Shown here in pieces: positions 1-12,497 of a stretch of DNA of 64,000 bases (its first letter is position 1; the number at the start of each line of letters is the position of its first letter). The stretch is from assembly GCA_028641055.1 (NCBI GenBank), contig CM054058.1:85695927-85759926 (forward strand). The letters are read 5' to 3'. A program made the translations under genes and the position numbers. Below the pieces are notes generated by a model that did not search any database, had not been told where the DNA came from, and was given only the letters and a program-made list of their open reading frames with translations. This DNA is from Alopecurus myosuroides (lineage: Eukaryota > Streptophyta > Magnoliopsida > Poales > Poaceae).

Positions 1-334
1 CAACCCGCAGTTGGCTATATAGAACTGCATGTCATCGAGGATAGCATTATAGTCAGCGCATATAATAGAGTTGTCTATAAGATTTCCTATTAGGTTAGTT
101 GTTTTTTTTCACATAATGTCTATATCTCTCTTTACCTTTAATGTTCTCCTAGAGCACGCGTAGATGATGACTTAAGTTACAACACACCTTTTCTCTTTTT
201 GCTTGCCTCTTTTCTCTATGTAAACAACAAAAATGCCTTGTAATAGAGTTTCGAGTAGGTTTAATAGTAGAGCCAAGAACAGATTAATTATAAGAAGTTG
301 CCATATAACTCGTAGACAACCATATATAGCTAAC
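1..334. other. Unassigned left flank of element B
   Basis: AT-rich DNA with no coding region or repeat that I can assign. The last five bases (330-334, CTAAC) are one copy of the target duplication of element B; the other copy is 44556-44560. In the ancestral sequence this stretch was therefore directly continuous with the DNA starting at 44561. Confidence 0.6.
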
Positions 335-1939
335 TGATGCGCGTGTAACACACATTCGTTGGGAGACCCCAAGAGGAAGGTATAAAGAGCACAGCAGCTA
401 GTTTCCCTTAGAAATAAACCAAGGTTGAATCGACCAGTAGGAGTAAGGAGTAACTTCACAAGGTTGTAGCAGCTGAGATGGCAGGGCGCACTACCGGTTC
501 AGAAGCAACGTGGAACCTACACAACACAATCAAATCAATTTGCCCCAATGAAGCAGTGAGGTTGTAAATCTCACCAGTTTTGCTGAACACAAAGAGGTTA
601 AACGTATGATGTGGAAAACAGTAGGAAACAGTATGAAAGCAGTAGTAACAATATGAAAGCAGTAGGTGTTTATCAGTATGAGGGAAATGGACCGGGGTCC
701 ACAGTTCACTAGTGGTGTCTCTCCGTGAAAGATAACTAACATGTGTGGTGAACAAATTACAATTGGGCAATTGACAGAAATGAAGGCTGCACCATAGTGC
801 ATATGCAAGACATAAAGATTACTATGTGATTCATGCGGGCATTACCACAAAATACATAGACCGTCATCCAACTGCATCTATGACTAATAATCCACCCTCC
901 GAATATAATCCGAACAAACGTTGGGTATTAAGTTGCAAGCAACAGATAATCGCAGTAAGCAATGTGTGTAATGTAAACAATAACATCATCCTTAGACAAA
1001 GCATTGTTGTCTTCTCCCTAATGGCAACAACACATCCTCCATCCGTCATGTTTCTGTCACTCGAACACAGATGCAAAGGAGGCATGAAACCACTATCGAG
1101 CATAAATACTCCCTCTTGGAGTTACTAGCATCTACTTGACCAGAGCATCTACTAGTAACGGAGAGAATGCAAGACCATAAATATAATAAGCATGAAGATA
1201 ACATGATAGATTGATAATCAGAAGACATAGAATTCAACATTTATCAGATCCCAGCAAACACAACATGTAGCATTACATAAAGATGATCTCGATCATGTGA
1301 GGAAGCTCACGAGATCTAAACACGAGGCATAAAGTGGAGGAGACAACCATCGAGCTACTGCTATGGACCCGTAGTCCAGGGATGAACTACTCATGCATCA
1401 CTTCGGTGGAGGGCATGGTGGTGCAAACCCCTCCGTTGATGAATTCCCCTCCCGGCAGGGTGCCAGGGAGAGCTCTAGAATCCTCCCAATCTCGGGATGA
1501 CGATGACGGTGGCCTCGGGTGCTTTTCGGGACGAAGTGGAATATATCTAGGTTTTACGTCTCGAGAGGAATAAATATGCGAAAGGGCAAAGGCGGTGGAG
1601 GCCTGGGGGCCCACACCACCCCATGCCGCGGCCAGTGGGGCGCGCCGCGCTATGGTGTTGGCCCCCTGTGGCCCCTCTCCGGGTCTCTTCGGGACTCCGT
1701 GGAGCTTTCGGGAATTCTAAGACTTCCAGGCTTCGAATTTCTAATTTTGAGAATATTTCTAGAACAACTTTTCTGAAACTAAAAACAGCAGAAAATAGGG
1801 AACTGGCTCTGTGCCATCTTGTCAATAGGTTAGTCCAGAAAATCGATAAAAATGACATAAAGTGTATAGCCAACATGCAGGAAAAAATAACAAAGCAACA
1901 TGGAACATCAGAAGTTAAGGATACGTTTATGACGTATCA
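335..1939 (-). repeat. 3' LTR of element B (1,605 bp)
   Basis: Matches 43207-44555 along its length, apart from about 255 bp (roughly 1240-1500) absent from the other copy. It begins (minus strand) TGATACGTCATAAACG at 1939 and ends ACGCGCATCA at 335. A GC-rich block at 1600-1700 precedes, on the minus strand, an AT-rich TATTTATT stretch near 1570, which is a candidate promoter. Short open frames here are not supported as genes. Confidence 0.87.
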
Positions 1940-3211
1940 ACATCCCCAAGCTTAGTTTATACTCGTCCTCGAGTAGGTAAACAATAAAAACAGATAATTT
2001 CTGAGCTGACATGCTACCAACATGAACTTGATCATCAATAATGTTAAAGAATATGTAAGTTGAGATCATAGAACTTCAACACAAGCATGATAAATAGAAT
2101 TTTAATAATAAAGCATAGCAATCACCTTGCATCATGAGAAGTAACACAAATAAAAAATCATGAATAACAATGCAATGAAAGATATACGTTTGTTTCAAAT
2201 ATAGAGAAAGCATGGCAAAGTGATATTTCGCTAGTCCTTAAGAGTGGGGCAAAACATAAATGCCAGGACACCTTTAAAGTTCATGAGGAAGACTAGAACA
2301 AATAATTAGAGAACAAGCAATAACACATCATGAATCAATTAATAATATTTCTGGGACAAATGCACATAAAACTCAGAATGGCAACTATGCTCTCTCAACT
2401 ATGCATAAAGTAGAAGATGGAGGCTCAACATAAAAGTAAAAGAAAGGCCCTTCGCAGAGGGAAGCATGGATCAGTCATGTGCTAGAGCTTTTATTTTATT
2501 AAAAAGAGGTATAAAATGTTTGACACTCCTCCCATCCATCTTACACAAACCATGGCTAACCGAATCCTAGGGTGCCTCCCAACTATCGCATAACATGGAG
2601 GAGTGTCTATTTTTTAAGAGAGGTGTATGCTAATGTCAAAAAATGGTAAACATAAAATACAGTATGTCACAAGCCAACTAGACTTCACAAGAGCGGATCC
2701 CATATGAAGGACGCATCTGGGTAGAAGGTCATTCCTCTTTCTCTTTTGTTTACACAATTATGCTTTGACTGATAAATCAGGGGCAAAAATTGTGAAGAGA
2801 ATTTGTTTGTATTAATTTGGGTCTGGGCACCCCGCTACCAGCTCTTCTATCATTGGATAAGCGCATTAAGCCACTACTCCAGGGTGTGAAATCCAATCAA
2901 CAAGTGAGATAAAGATTCTCTATTTACGTTCTCATGAGCAAAAAAGGAACACAAAACAGGAGTAATTTTGAAAGTTTTAAAGGTAGCACATGAGCAATTT
3001 ACTTGGAGTGGAAGTTAAATACCACATGTAGGTAGGTATGGTGGACACAATGGGGAACCTTTGGTGTTTGGGAGTTGGATGCACGAGTAGAGCTCATACT
3101 CAGTACAGGTGGAGGCTAGCAAAAGACTGGGATCGACAAATCAAGAGAGCACAAGACCCATAATCATGCATAGCAACTTAAACATCGTTAATCAAAGCAT
3201 AACTGGAACCA
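1940..3211 (-). other. Element B, 3' internal non-coding part
   Basis: Non-coding. Adjacent to the LTR (1940-1953) the minus strand reads a G-rich tract, CTTGGGGATG, which fits a polypurine tract. The segment is the reverse complement of element A from about 5700 to 6882, with the same order of landmarks, so A and B share their 3' regions. At 3207-3211 (AACCA) it is interrupted by element A and resumes at 8267. Confidence 0.8.
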
Positions 3212-4604
3212 GGTTACGTCTCTAACATATCTATAATTTCTTATGTTCCATGATGATATTATGCCAATTGCTACATGGTTTCTCCCTTATTCATAGCATT
3301 TTTACACGTTTTCCGGGACTAACCTATTAACAAGATGCCAAGTGCCAGTTCCCTGTTTTCTATTGTTTTGGATTTCAGAAAAGTTGTTCTGGAAATATTC
3401 TCGGAATTGGACCCCACGAATCCGCAAGTTCCTATTTTCTCTGGAAGCATCCAGAAGTCCCGAAGAGCCCCGGAGGAGGGCCATAGGGTGGCGGCACCAT
3501 AGGGTGGCGCGGGACCCCCTGGCCGCGCGACCTGGTGGTGTGGGCCCCCTGGCCTCCCCTCGGCATCGCCCTTTCGCCTATTTATACTCCCTCGAGGGAA
3601 AACCCTAAGAGAATCAATCTTTTCCACAAACTACATCCAAAGCTCTGCCGCCGCCGACAAGTTTTGGGAGACAGAACTCTGTTCTGGCACCCTGCCGGTA
3701 CGGGGAAGTGCCCCCGGAACCATCTCCATCGACTCCACCGCCATCTCCACCGTCGTTGTTGTCTCCTATGATGAGGAGGGAGTGGTTCTCCCCCGAGGCT
3801 AAGGGATCTACCGGTAGCTATGTGGTTCATCTCTCTCTCTTCCATGGTGTGATCTATATGTGATCGTGAGCTTTGTAATCTAGTTGAATTAGTAGATGTT
3901 ACTCTTCATCTTGTGCCACTCAAGTGTTTTATTAATATGAACTTTGGAGTCACCTTGTCCCGCGGTGTGAATGTGACAGTGTGCCTATCGGGTGTGTGTC
4001 CTCTATGAATTGTGGTGTTTGTCTACTACCTTCTAGGGCGCTCATACTCATATTGACAGCGTGGGATTAACTAGACATGGGAATGCTTACTTTAAGGAAT
4101 GCCTTTTGCATCCCTATGCAATGATTAGTGTTCATCATCCAACCCGAGAGGGTTAAGAGTAGCATAGTGAAGAGAAGATATTTAGTTATTCAATTATGTG
4201 ATCATTGTTGAGAATGTCCACTAGTGAAAGTAGGATCCCTAGGCTTTGTTTCCAAGCATTGAAACACCATTTTCCTCCTGTTCTGCTACATGTTTGCCGT
4301 CTGCCATATTTATTTCAGATTGCTATTATTACTTATAACCATCCATATTACTCGCATTTCACTATCTCTTCGCCGAACTAGTGCACCTATATACCTGACA
4401 AGTATATTGGCTGTGTTGGGGACACAAGAGACTTCTTGTATCTTAATTGCAGTGTTGCTTGAGAGGGATATCTTTGACCTCTACCTCCCTGAGTTCGATA
4501 AACCATGGGGTGATCCACTTAAGGTAAACTTGCCGGTGTTCTACAAACCTCTGCACTTGGAGGCCCAACACTGTCAACAAGAATAGAAGTGTGCGTAGAC
4601 ATCA
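3212..4604 (+). repeat. 5' LTR of element A
   Basis: Nearly collinear with 6883-8266. It shares with the LTR of B the block around the conserved string GTTGTTCTGGAAATATTC, so A and B are sister families. A GC-rich block (about 3480-3570) is followed by the TATTTATA box at 3579, as expected for the U3/R boundary. Confidence 0.85.
3579..3586 (+). promoter_or_regulatory. Candidate TATA box of the A LTR (TATTTATA)
   Basis: TATTTATA lies directly after a GC-rich block and before CTCCCTCGAGGG. The same arrangement is kept in the 3' LTR at 7249-7256. Conservation in both LTRs and the position fit an RNA polymerase II core promoter; transcription start is inferred, not seen. Confidence 0.5.
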
Positions 4605-4614
4605 ATATCTTTTC

Positions 4615-4632
4615 TGGCGCCGTTGCCGGGGA
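4615..4632 (+). other. Primer binding site of element A (tRNA-Asp)
   Basis: TGGCGCCGTTGCCGGGGA lies ten bases after the LTR end and is complementary to the 3' end of plant tRNA-Asp (CCCCGGCAACGGCG plus CCA). This primer choice is typical of the Athila lineage. Confidence 0.88.
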
Positions 4633-4781
4633 GGTAAGGTAAAAGGTACTCACATCCTCGGGTGTGAGTGCTCAACGTTATTTCCTTTAGATTCTGCAAT
4701 TATATATTTTTGTTTCTTGTTTTCACTATTTTGGCTTATTTATACTTGTTCTTTGTTTTTTATTTTTACTAGTTAGACTTA

Positions 4782-5517
4782 ATGGAAAACAACAAAAATA
4801 TGAGAGATCTTTATAATATTTATCTTGAGTTAGGACATGAAGTGTTTGAAGAGAAAATTAAAAAAACCTATGGAACTTTATTTGCATGCTAGTGGCAATG
4901 TTATTAGTATAAACTCTTTAAACACCATTATTGCTAATGCTATGGAAAAGTCTAAGCTTGGGGAAGATAGTTTCGATGAATATGATATTTTTAGTCCCCC
5001 AAGTTTTGAGGAGGAAATTTTCTTTGATGATACTTTGCCTCCAATATATGATGATTATAATGATTGTGGTATACTAGTTCCACCTACTATGAATGATAAA
5101 TTTTATTGTGATCATGATATGCCTTCTATATATGATGATTACAATGATGAACATGATATTTTTAGTCCACCTACTATTTAGGAGAAAATTAATTATGATT
5201 ATAATATTCCGCCTATATTTGATGATTATGGTGATGAGAATAATAATGATATCTATTTTGTTGAATTTGCTCCCACTACTATTAATAAGAATGACTATGC
5301 TTATGTGGAGAGTATTAATTCTTTTATGCATGTGGCTCATGATAAGAATGTTTCTTGTGATAGTTATATTGTTAATTTTATTCATGATTATACTGACAGT
5401 TATTATGAGAGAGGGAAACATGGTTTTATGTATCTCAATAATATTAAGTTTCCCCTCTTTATGTTGGAAATTTTGAAGTTGCACTTGTTTTGCTTTCCTA
5501 TGATTAGTCTCAAATAG
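4782..5517 (+). pseudogene. Broken reading frame for an acidic, repetitive protein of element A
   Basis: The frame starts at the ATG at 4782 (MENNKNMRDLYNIYLELGH). It is shifted at the A-run near 4859-4866, continues in the frame of 4837, is stopped by TAG at 5179-5181, and then stays open to 5517. Intact it would be about 240 residues. The middle part is a loose tandem repeat of about 25-35 residues built around PPIYDDYND and DIFSPP, rich in Asp, Tyr, Phe and Pro and strongly acidic. I recognise no enzyme or gag domain and do not assign a function. It sits where gag would be in a normal element, so it could be a specialised product of a non-autonomous family or a rapidly evolving gag remnant. 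Confidence 0.6.
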
Positions 5518-6882
5518 CTGAGCGTGTTTAAAGTGCCATTGAAAGAATCATGAGTTGTTCTTGTCATATTGAAGCATAAATTTGTGGTATTCTCCTTTGA
5601 ATGTTTTATTTGGTTGACTTGGCGCATGATCACACCATGTTTATGACTATGAACCAGTCACTAATAGCCTCTATGATCATTTATTTTTTGAACTTGTGGT
5701 ATCACTTATGCTTTGATTAATGATGTTTATGTCGCTATGCATGATTATGGCTCTTATGCTCTCTTGATTTGTCGCTCCCAGTCTTTTGCTAGCTTCCACC
5801 TGTACTGAGTATGAGCTCTACTCGTGCATCCAACTCCCTAAAACCAAAGTTTTCCCATTGTGTCCACCATACCTACCTACATGTGGTATTTAACTGCCAC
5901 TCCAAGTAAATTGCTCATGTGTTACCTTTAAAACCTTCAAAATTACTCCTATTTTGTGTTCTTGTTTTTGCTCATGAGGATGTAAATAGAGAATCTTTAT
6001 CTCACTTTTTGATTGGATTTCACACCCTGGACTAGTGGCTTCATCCGCTTATCCAATTGATAGAAGAGCTGGCAGCAGGGTGCCTAGCCCCAAATTAATG
6101 CAAACAAATTCTCTTCACTATTTTTGCCCCTGATTTATCAGTCAAAGCATAATTGTGTAAACAAAATAGAAAGAGGGATAACCTTCTATACCAGTTGCGT
6201 CCTTAATATGGGAGCCGATCTTGTGAAATCTAGTTGTTTTGTGACGTACTGTATTTTGTGTTTACCATTCGTTGACACTAGCATACACCTTTCTAATAAA
6301 AAATGTTTTTAATACCTCTGTTTAATAAAATAAAAGCTCTAGCACATGAGTGATCCCTGCTTCCTTCTGCGAAGGGCCTTTCTTTTACTTTTATGTTGAG
6401 TCTCCATCTTCTAACTTTATGCACGGTTGAGAGAGCATTTTTGCCATTCTGAATTTTATGTGCATTTGTCCCAGAAACATTATTAATTGATTCATGATGT
6501 GTTATTCTTTCTTCTCAAACTATTTGTTCTAGTCTTCCTCATGAACTTTGAAGGTGTCCTGGAATTTATGTTTTGCCCCACTCTTGAGGACTAGCGAAAT
6601 ACCACTTTACCATGCTTTCTCTATACTTGAAACAAACATATATCTTTCTTTGCATTGTTATTCATGATCTTTTATTTGTGTTACTTCACATGATGCAAGG
6701 TGGTTGCTATGCTTTATTATTAAAGTTCTGTTTATCATGCTTGTGTTTAAGTACTATGATCTCAGCTTACATATGCTTTTACATACTATGATCAAGATTG
6801 TGTGGTAGCATGTCACCTTAGAATTATTTTGTTTTATCCTTTACCTACTCGACGACGAGTGGGAACTTAGCTTGGGGATGCT
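5518..6882 (+). other. Element A, 3' internal non-coding part and polypurine tract
   Basis: AT-rich, no supported coding region. The last bases before the LTR (6870-6882) contain the G-rich tract CTTGGGGATG, a fitting polypurine tract. The stretch from about 5505 to 6882 reappears in inverted orientation in element B at 8470-8267 and 3211-1940. Confidence 0.7.
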
Positions 6883-8266
6883 TGATACGTCTCCAATGTA
6901 TCTATAATTTCTGATATTCCATGATGATATTATGCCAATTGCTACATGTTTTCTCCCTTCTTTATAGAATTTTACACGTTTTCCGGGACTAACCTATTAA
7001 CAAGATGCCAAGTGCCAATTCCCTGTTTTCTGATGTTTTTTATTTCAGAAAAGTTGTTCTGGAAATATTCTCGGAATTGGACCCCACGAATCCCGAAGTT
7101 CCTATTTTCCCCGAAAACGTCCAGAAGTCCCGAAGAGCCCCGGAGGGGGGCCACAGGGTGGCCACACCATAGGGTGGCGCGGGTCCCCCTGGCAGCGCCA
7201 CCTGGTGGTGTGGGCCCCCTGGCCACCCCCCGGCATCGCCCTTTCTCCTATTTATACTCCCACGGGGGGAAACCCTAAGAGAATCGATCTTTTCCACAAA
7301 ATACATCCGTAGCTCCACCCCCGCCGCCGACGAGTTTCGGGGGACAGATCTCTGTTCTGGCACCCTACGGGACGGGGAAGTGCCCCCGAAACCATCTCCA
7401 TCGACTCCACCGCCATTTCCATCGCCGTTGTTGTCTCCTATGATGAGGAGGGAGTAGTTCTCCCCCGAGGCTGAGGGCTCTACCGGTAGCTATGTGGTTC
7501 ATCTCTATCTCCCATGGTGTGATCTATATGTGATCGTGAGATTTGTAATCTAGTTTAATAAGTAGATGTTACTCTTCATCTTGTGCTACTCAAGTGTTTT
7601 ATTAATAGGAACTTTGGAGTCACCTTGTCCCGCGGTGTGAAGGTGACAGTGTGCAAATCTTGTGTGTCTCCTCTATGAATTGTGGTGTTTGTCTAGTACC
7701 TTCTAGGGTGCTCATAGTGACAGCGTGGGGTTAACTAGACATGGGAATGCTTACTTTAAGGAATGCTTTTTGCAGCCCTACGCAATGATTAGTGTTCATT
7801 ATCCAACCGGAGAGGGTTAAGAGTAGCATAGTGAAGAGAAGATATTTAGTTATTCAAATATGTGATCATTGTTGAGAGTGTCCACTAGTGAAAGTAGGAT
7901 CCCTAGGCTTTGTTTCCAAGCAATGAAACACCGTTTCCGCCTGTTCTGCTACATGTTTGCTTGCTGCCTTATCTATTTAAGATTGCTATTATTACTTACA
8001 ACCATCCATATTACTCGCATTTCACTATCTCTTTGTCGAACTACTGCACCTATATACCTGACAAGTATATTGGGTGTGTTGGGGACACAAGAGACTTCTT
8101 GTATCTTAATTGCAGGGTTCCTTTAGAGGGATATCTTTGACCTCTACCTCCCTGAGGTTGATAAACCTTGTGTGATCCACTTAAGGGAAACTTGTTGTTG
8201 TTCTACAAACCTCTGCACTTGGAGGCCCAACACTGTCTACAAGAATAGAAGCGTGCATAGACATCA
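6883..8266 (+). repeat. 3' LTR of element A (1,384 bp)
   Basis: Begins TGATACGTCTCC and ends GACATCA. It is the less decayed copy of the A LTR, with candidate TATA box TATTTATA at 7249-7256. Confidence 0.88.
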
Positions 8267-8902
8267 TACCACAAGTTAAATAACTAAATGATCATGGAGG
8301 CTATAAGTTACTGGTTCATAGTCATAAACATGGTGTGAGCATGCGCCAAATACACCAAATAAAACATTCAAAGGAGAATACCACAAATTTATGCTTCAAT
8401 ATGAGAAGAACAACTCATGATTCTTTCAATGGCACATTAAACACTCTCAGCTATTTGAGGCTAATCATTCTACTCAATAACCATAAGGCTTTAGAACTAA
8501 AATAACATCTAGCATGGTATGAAAAAGTCTAGCCACAGTCTATACAAACTTCTACTTGCACCGTTAAAAATCCTACTTCAAGCAGCAGTTCCGTTTCCCA
8601 ACAAGCACCATACAAAACATGCTTTAACAAAAACTCTCTACATGCTAAATCAAGCAAACATGAGAGTACTCACAAAAAACTACTAAAACTAACAGCTTTG
8701 AACAAGAGATGGAATTAAAACAAGAGGTAAACAGGAATTTTTGCAGTAACTAGAAGAAAAACCAAGAATACTAGCATAGCAAGTATTCAAATGAAAAAGC
8801 GGAGCGTGTCTCTCTCCAAAACAAGCATCATAGGTCCAATGATATTATTTAAGCAAGGAAAACAAAAGAAAACAAAGTAAAACAAAAGAAAAACAAACAT
8901 AC
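8267..8902 (-). other. Element B internal fragment between insertions A and C
   Basis: Starts with the right copy of A's target duplication (TACCA, 8267-8271). The first 200 bp are the reverse complement of element A at about 5505-5690. The rest is AT- and A-rich, with no coding signal. It ends with CATAC (8898-8902), the left target duplication of element C. Confidence 0.75.
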
Positions 8903-11900
8903 TGTCACACCCCTGTTTTTAAGCACTTGTATAATAGTAATTTAGCAAGCCTCGTAAGACTTTTGTAATCCAATTAAGTGGACAACATGTTTGTGTAGTA
9001 AGGTTTATCTATGCAATTTAAGTGGTGTGTTCTTTTCACTCACTTGAGGAGTTTTTCTCCTAAGCAAAACATTGGTTTCTATTTGTTTTCCTATGTTTTC
9101 CACTAAGGTTCTTAAGAGAATATTTTTCAAAACTTGAGGTAACACTTTGTATCAACTTAAAAATGTGTTATTGATAGTTAGGAATCAACTTGAAATAAAA
9201 TTAATTGGAAAAGATTTCATTAGAATTTCCAATATAATTTTTGTCCTAAAAAACAGCCAAGTAGCTGTTTTCAACCCTTGTTTTCCATCACAAGGATTAT
9301 CCAATTATGGATTTTCTTTGATCAAAACAACTCTCTGTTAGGAGGACAACAAAACTACACCCTTGGAAAAACCTACAAAGATAATTAACACACAATGCCA
9401 TGATGGTTTTTGAGCCATCTTGTTAAGACAGAAAGTTAGGCAATTTAAAAACAGAGAATGTACTTACTTTGCCATTTATTTTCAGAGCCTTAAGCCCCTC
9501 ATCTTTCAGATCAAATGATTGGTTCTGAAACTTGGATAGTTGCTCTGTGTTGAGCATTTTAAATCACACCTTTTGGAGCCTGTTTGCTTGGTGAAAACAA
9601 CTCCCACTTTTGCTATCTCTGTCTGTTTTTCCAGCACTTAGAAAAATTCAGAACACTGCCTAACTGAATTTTTCTGACAGAACAGTGATCAACACTTTTA
9701 AACTTGATGATTTATCTTGTGTGATCTGATCCAAGCCTTGCCACCTTGCCAATTCGAAAACTTAGTTATTGAGCTTCTAGAAGGTGGCATTGGATCCCAT
9801 TTTGGCTGGCTAGGGAGGGAGAAAATGAGGTGGCATTTGACTAAGTGGTGATGTCACATATAGTGGTTGGAATAGTGGTATTTTTTACTTTTGCCCATCC
9901 CTTGGCCCCTACTGTGGCTTTGCTCACCCAAATGTACCAAGGTTAACCCCAGGGCACCAATCAGAGGCTTGGCCACCCGTGGAGAAGCCCCAAGGGGCAA
10001 GGCATGCCCATGCCGTTGCCAACCCGAGCCCACCCACCTTGACTCGTGCCTACAAAGCCCTAGAGGCCTAACCCTCTCGCCACCAGGCCACCCTCACCTC
10101 TCTCACTCACCCCATCGAGCCCGTGCGTGCTCGATCTCACTCTGTGAACGAGGAGAGCCGCGCCCATCCGCAGACCCGTGCAAACTCGAGGTGGAAGTGG
10201 CGTCGAAATCTCTGCATCTCCCGCCCTCCTTTCGCCTCCATTGCAACCCCCTAGCTCATACCTACCTCCCTGACACCCTCTGGCCATCGCTCGTTTGCAG
10301 GTTCGTTGCCGCCGTCCTCGGAGCCGCCGCGGGACGCCGTCGAGCCGCCGCCGTGCCCGAGCGTCGCCACAGTCCGTGCCCGCGCCAAGGAATCGCCCAG
10401 GCCACCCTCTCCCAGATCCGCACCACCCCACTCCATCGCGCGATCCCTAGGTGAGCCAAATTGAGCTTTTGCTAGGTGTTCGTCCGCGGCGTGTGAGAGA
10501 GAGAGAGAGAGAAGAGAGGCGCGGGGAGGAAGAAAGAAGAGGAGCCGTCGATCTGCGGATCGACGGTCACCTTTGAACGTACCGTTTCGCGCGCGCGCAC
10601 GCGCAGGCGGGCTGTGCCGCACGCTAGTTGGGCCAGCGTAGTGGGATCTGGCCCATCTGGGCATTTTTCGGTTGAATCTAAAATAGCATTTTTCTGGCAG
10701 TTTAATTAGGTGGTTAGCTTTAGGCTTGAAAAAGGTAGCAAATAAATTTATTTAGCCTTGCTAATTTTTGTACTCATAGCCATACAAAATCACAACCATC
10801 TCCCACTGGCAGAATCATGTTTTGAGTTTTAATTATTTTTCTGTAGCTAATATGCCAGACAGTACCCTAAAAATTGAAATGAATAGAACTCCACAAATAC
10901 AAAACATTTTTGAGCACACTTAACTGTTTTGGAAATCGCTTTTCAATACCTACCAGTAGAATTTTAGATTACACCAAGGTGAGTTACCATTTGGAAATGC
11001 CATCCATTTTGGTAAAGCATCTGTGAGCTATTCCATGATTTTTAGGGGGAGTTTGGGACATTATTTTTGAGTGGGACCAATTGGAGAGGCTTTGTAATGA
11101 TAAGGAATATCACATCCTAGAAGGATTTAATTTTTGGAGCCATAGAAAAAAATTAGAGAGACAGAACAAGTTTTGGGTACTTTCTGTCTAATTTTTATTT
11201 CTAGATCTTGCTTTATATGTTCATGTTGTGGTATGCACTTGATGTGGTCTTGCTTGTGATGTTTTTTTACAGTGTGGTTATGATGTTTACAAGTTATATG
11301 AACATGTTAGCATAAATGGTTTGAGTGGTAGAATTTTAGAACTATTTTTCCATGCATAGATCTTGCTCATAGCTAGATTTTTATATATGTCTTGAGTAGA
11401 TCTTTAAATGCTTTTTAGGCTTATTGCTAGATTAATTCTCATGAAACCAGTACCATTTAGGTACTGTTATTTTGTTTAGAGCACCTCTAGATACTTTGTG
11501 CTTGTGTTTGGAATAGATTTAAATAGCAATGCTTAAAGTCTAAATTTCATACTAGGATATTCATGTATGCTTTTTGTCTTGTTTTCCCCTAGGGAAAAAT
11601 ATGAATCTTTGGTGTTGAAACCAGAGGATGGAATGTCCTTGTGGCATTATTATCTTAGGGTTTTCACCTCTGATAGGTTTCCTCTTAAGTAGCACAAAAG
11701 CATGAGTAACACTTGGATGACTAGGAATTTATCTCCTCACATGTGTAGTATTTTTAAGCATAGTTTTTCCTTGTTTCCTAGCTATGTTTTTTTATGTCAT
11801 TTTGTGGAATCCAGTAGCATTTATGGTACTGGTTAGAGGAGTATTTTGCCTCTGCTAGCTTGCCCACTTGTGCATAAAATTAACTAGTGTAGCCTAAACT

Positions 11901-12497
11901 AGTCTAGTATTTTTCCTAAATTTTCCACTAGTATGAGTAGGAGTTTTTGGATGCTAGATTGTTTGTTTGGAGCACTTTTAGAAAAGTGACAAGAGGCTTA
12001 TTAACCTCTTGGTGAGCATTTTGCTAGTGGAACACCCACTGGTACTTTTGCATCTTGGTGGAAAATAGGCTTGACTTGTTGTCATGAGCCTTTTTCACCA
12101 CTTGGGTATTTTTAGCAAATTGTAGGTGCTAGCCATAGAGATTGTTGGGGGAGTTTTTAGACATCAAAATATGTTTTATGTGAAACCCTACTGTCTAGTA
12201 ACATGTGCTTTACCCCACTGGTCCATGATGTTCTTAACGAAGAATCATTGTTTTGGCCACACATAAACACTAGGAAAAAGCAGACTTTTCAACTATAGTT
12301 TTTATGCCAATTTTTCTTGAGGGAAAAATTGAGAACTTTGGGTGGTACTTATTGATTGCTTGCTGTATGTATTACTTGTAGCATTGTTTGTCTTGTTTGG
12401 TTCTGAAAGTGTGTCTTTATTTCTTTTTACGACGTTAGAAAACGAGGAGGAAGGATTTGCTGAAGAAGGGTATTGCAACTCCTGTTACTTTCAGGAC
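8903..12497 (+). repeat. 5' LTR of element C, first part
   Basis: Matches 29068-32664. It holds AT-rich DNA to about 9880, a GC- and CpG-rich core at about 9890-10670, then AT-rich DNA again. A (GA)n run of about 20 bases lies at 10495-10513. Open frames in the GC-rich core (for example 9891-10454) occur in both LTRs but look like by-products of base composition. The segment ends with AGGAC (12493-12497), the left target duplication of element D. Confidence 0.9.
10545..10566. other. Perfect 9-bp inverted repeat in the C LTR core
   Basis: CCGTCGATC and GATCGACGG are separated by the four-base loop TGCG, giving a strong potential hairpin directly after a (GA)n run. It is kept in the 3' LTR at about 30713-30734. 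Function is unknown; a position near the transcription start is possible but not shown. Confidence 0.7.

Larger units (their letters stand above)
3212..8266 (+). mobile_element. Element A: non-autonomous Athila-type LTR retrotransposon inserted in B
   Basis: The LTRs are 3212-4604 and 6883-8266. The first LTR starts with a decayed terminus (GGTTACGTC instead of TGATACGTC); both end GACATCA. Flanks are AACCA (3207-3211) and TACCA (8267-8271), a 4-of-5 match to a target duplication. The sequence of B resumes on either side exactly where A's own homologous internal region runs uninterrupted, which confirms the boundary. The internal region is only 2.3 kb with a tRNA-Asp primer site and one broken reading frame for an acidic repetitive protein; there are no gag, protease, RT or integrase motifs. 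Confidence 0.85.

Noticed and set aside
5074..5484. Minus-strand 136-codon frame across the element A gene
   Set aside because: Shadow of the acidic repeat frame on plus; Ile/Asn-rich because of AT-rich codons.
9891..10454. 187-codon open frame on plus in the C LTR, repeated at 30062-30625
   Set aside because: It lies in a GC-rich LTR core and recurs because LTRs are duplicated. The translation is low-complexity in composition, has no recognisable domain, and the opposite strand is also open.
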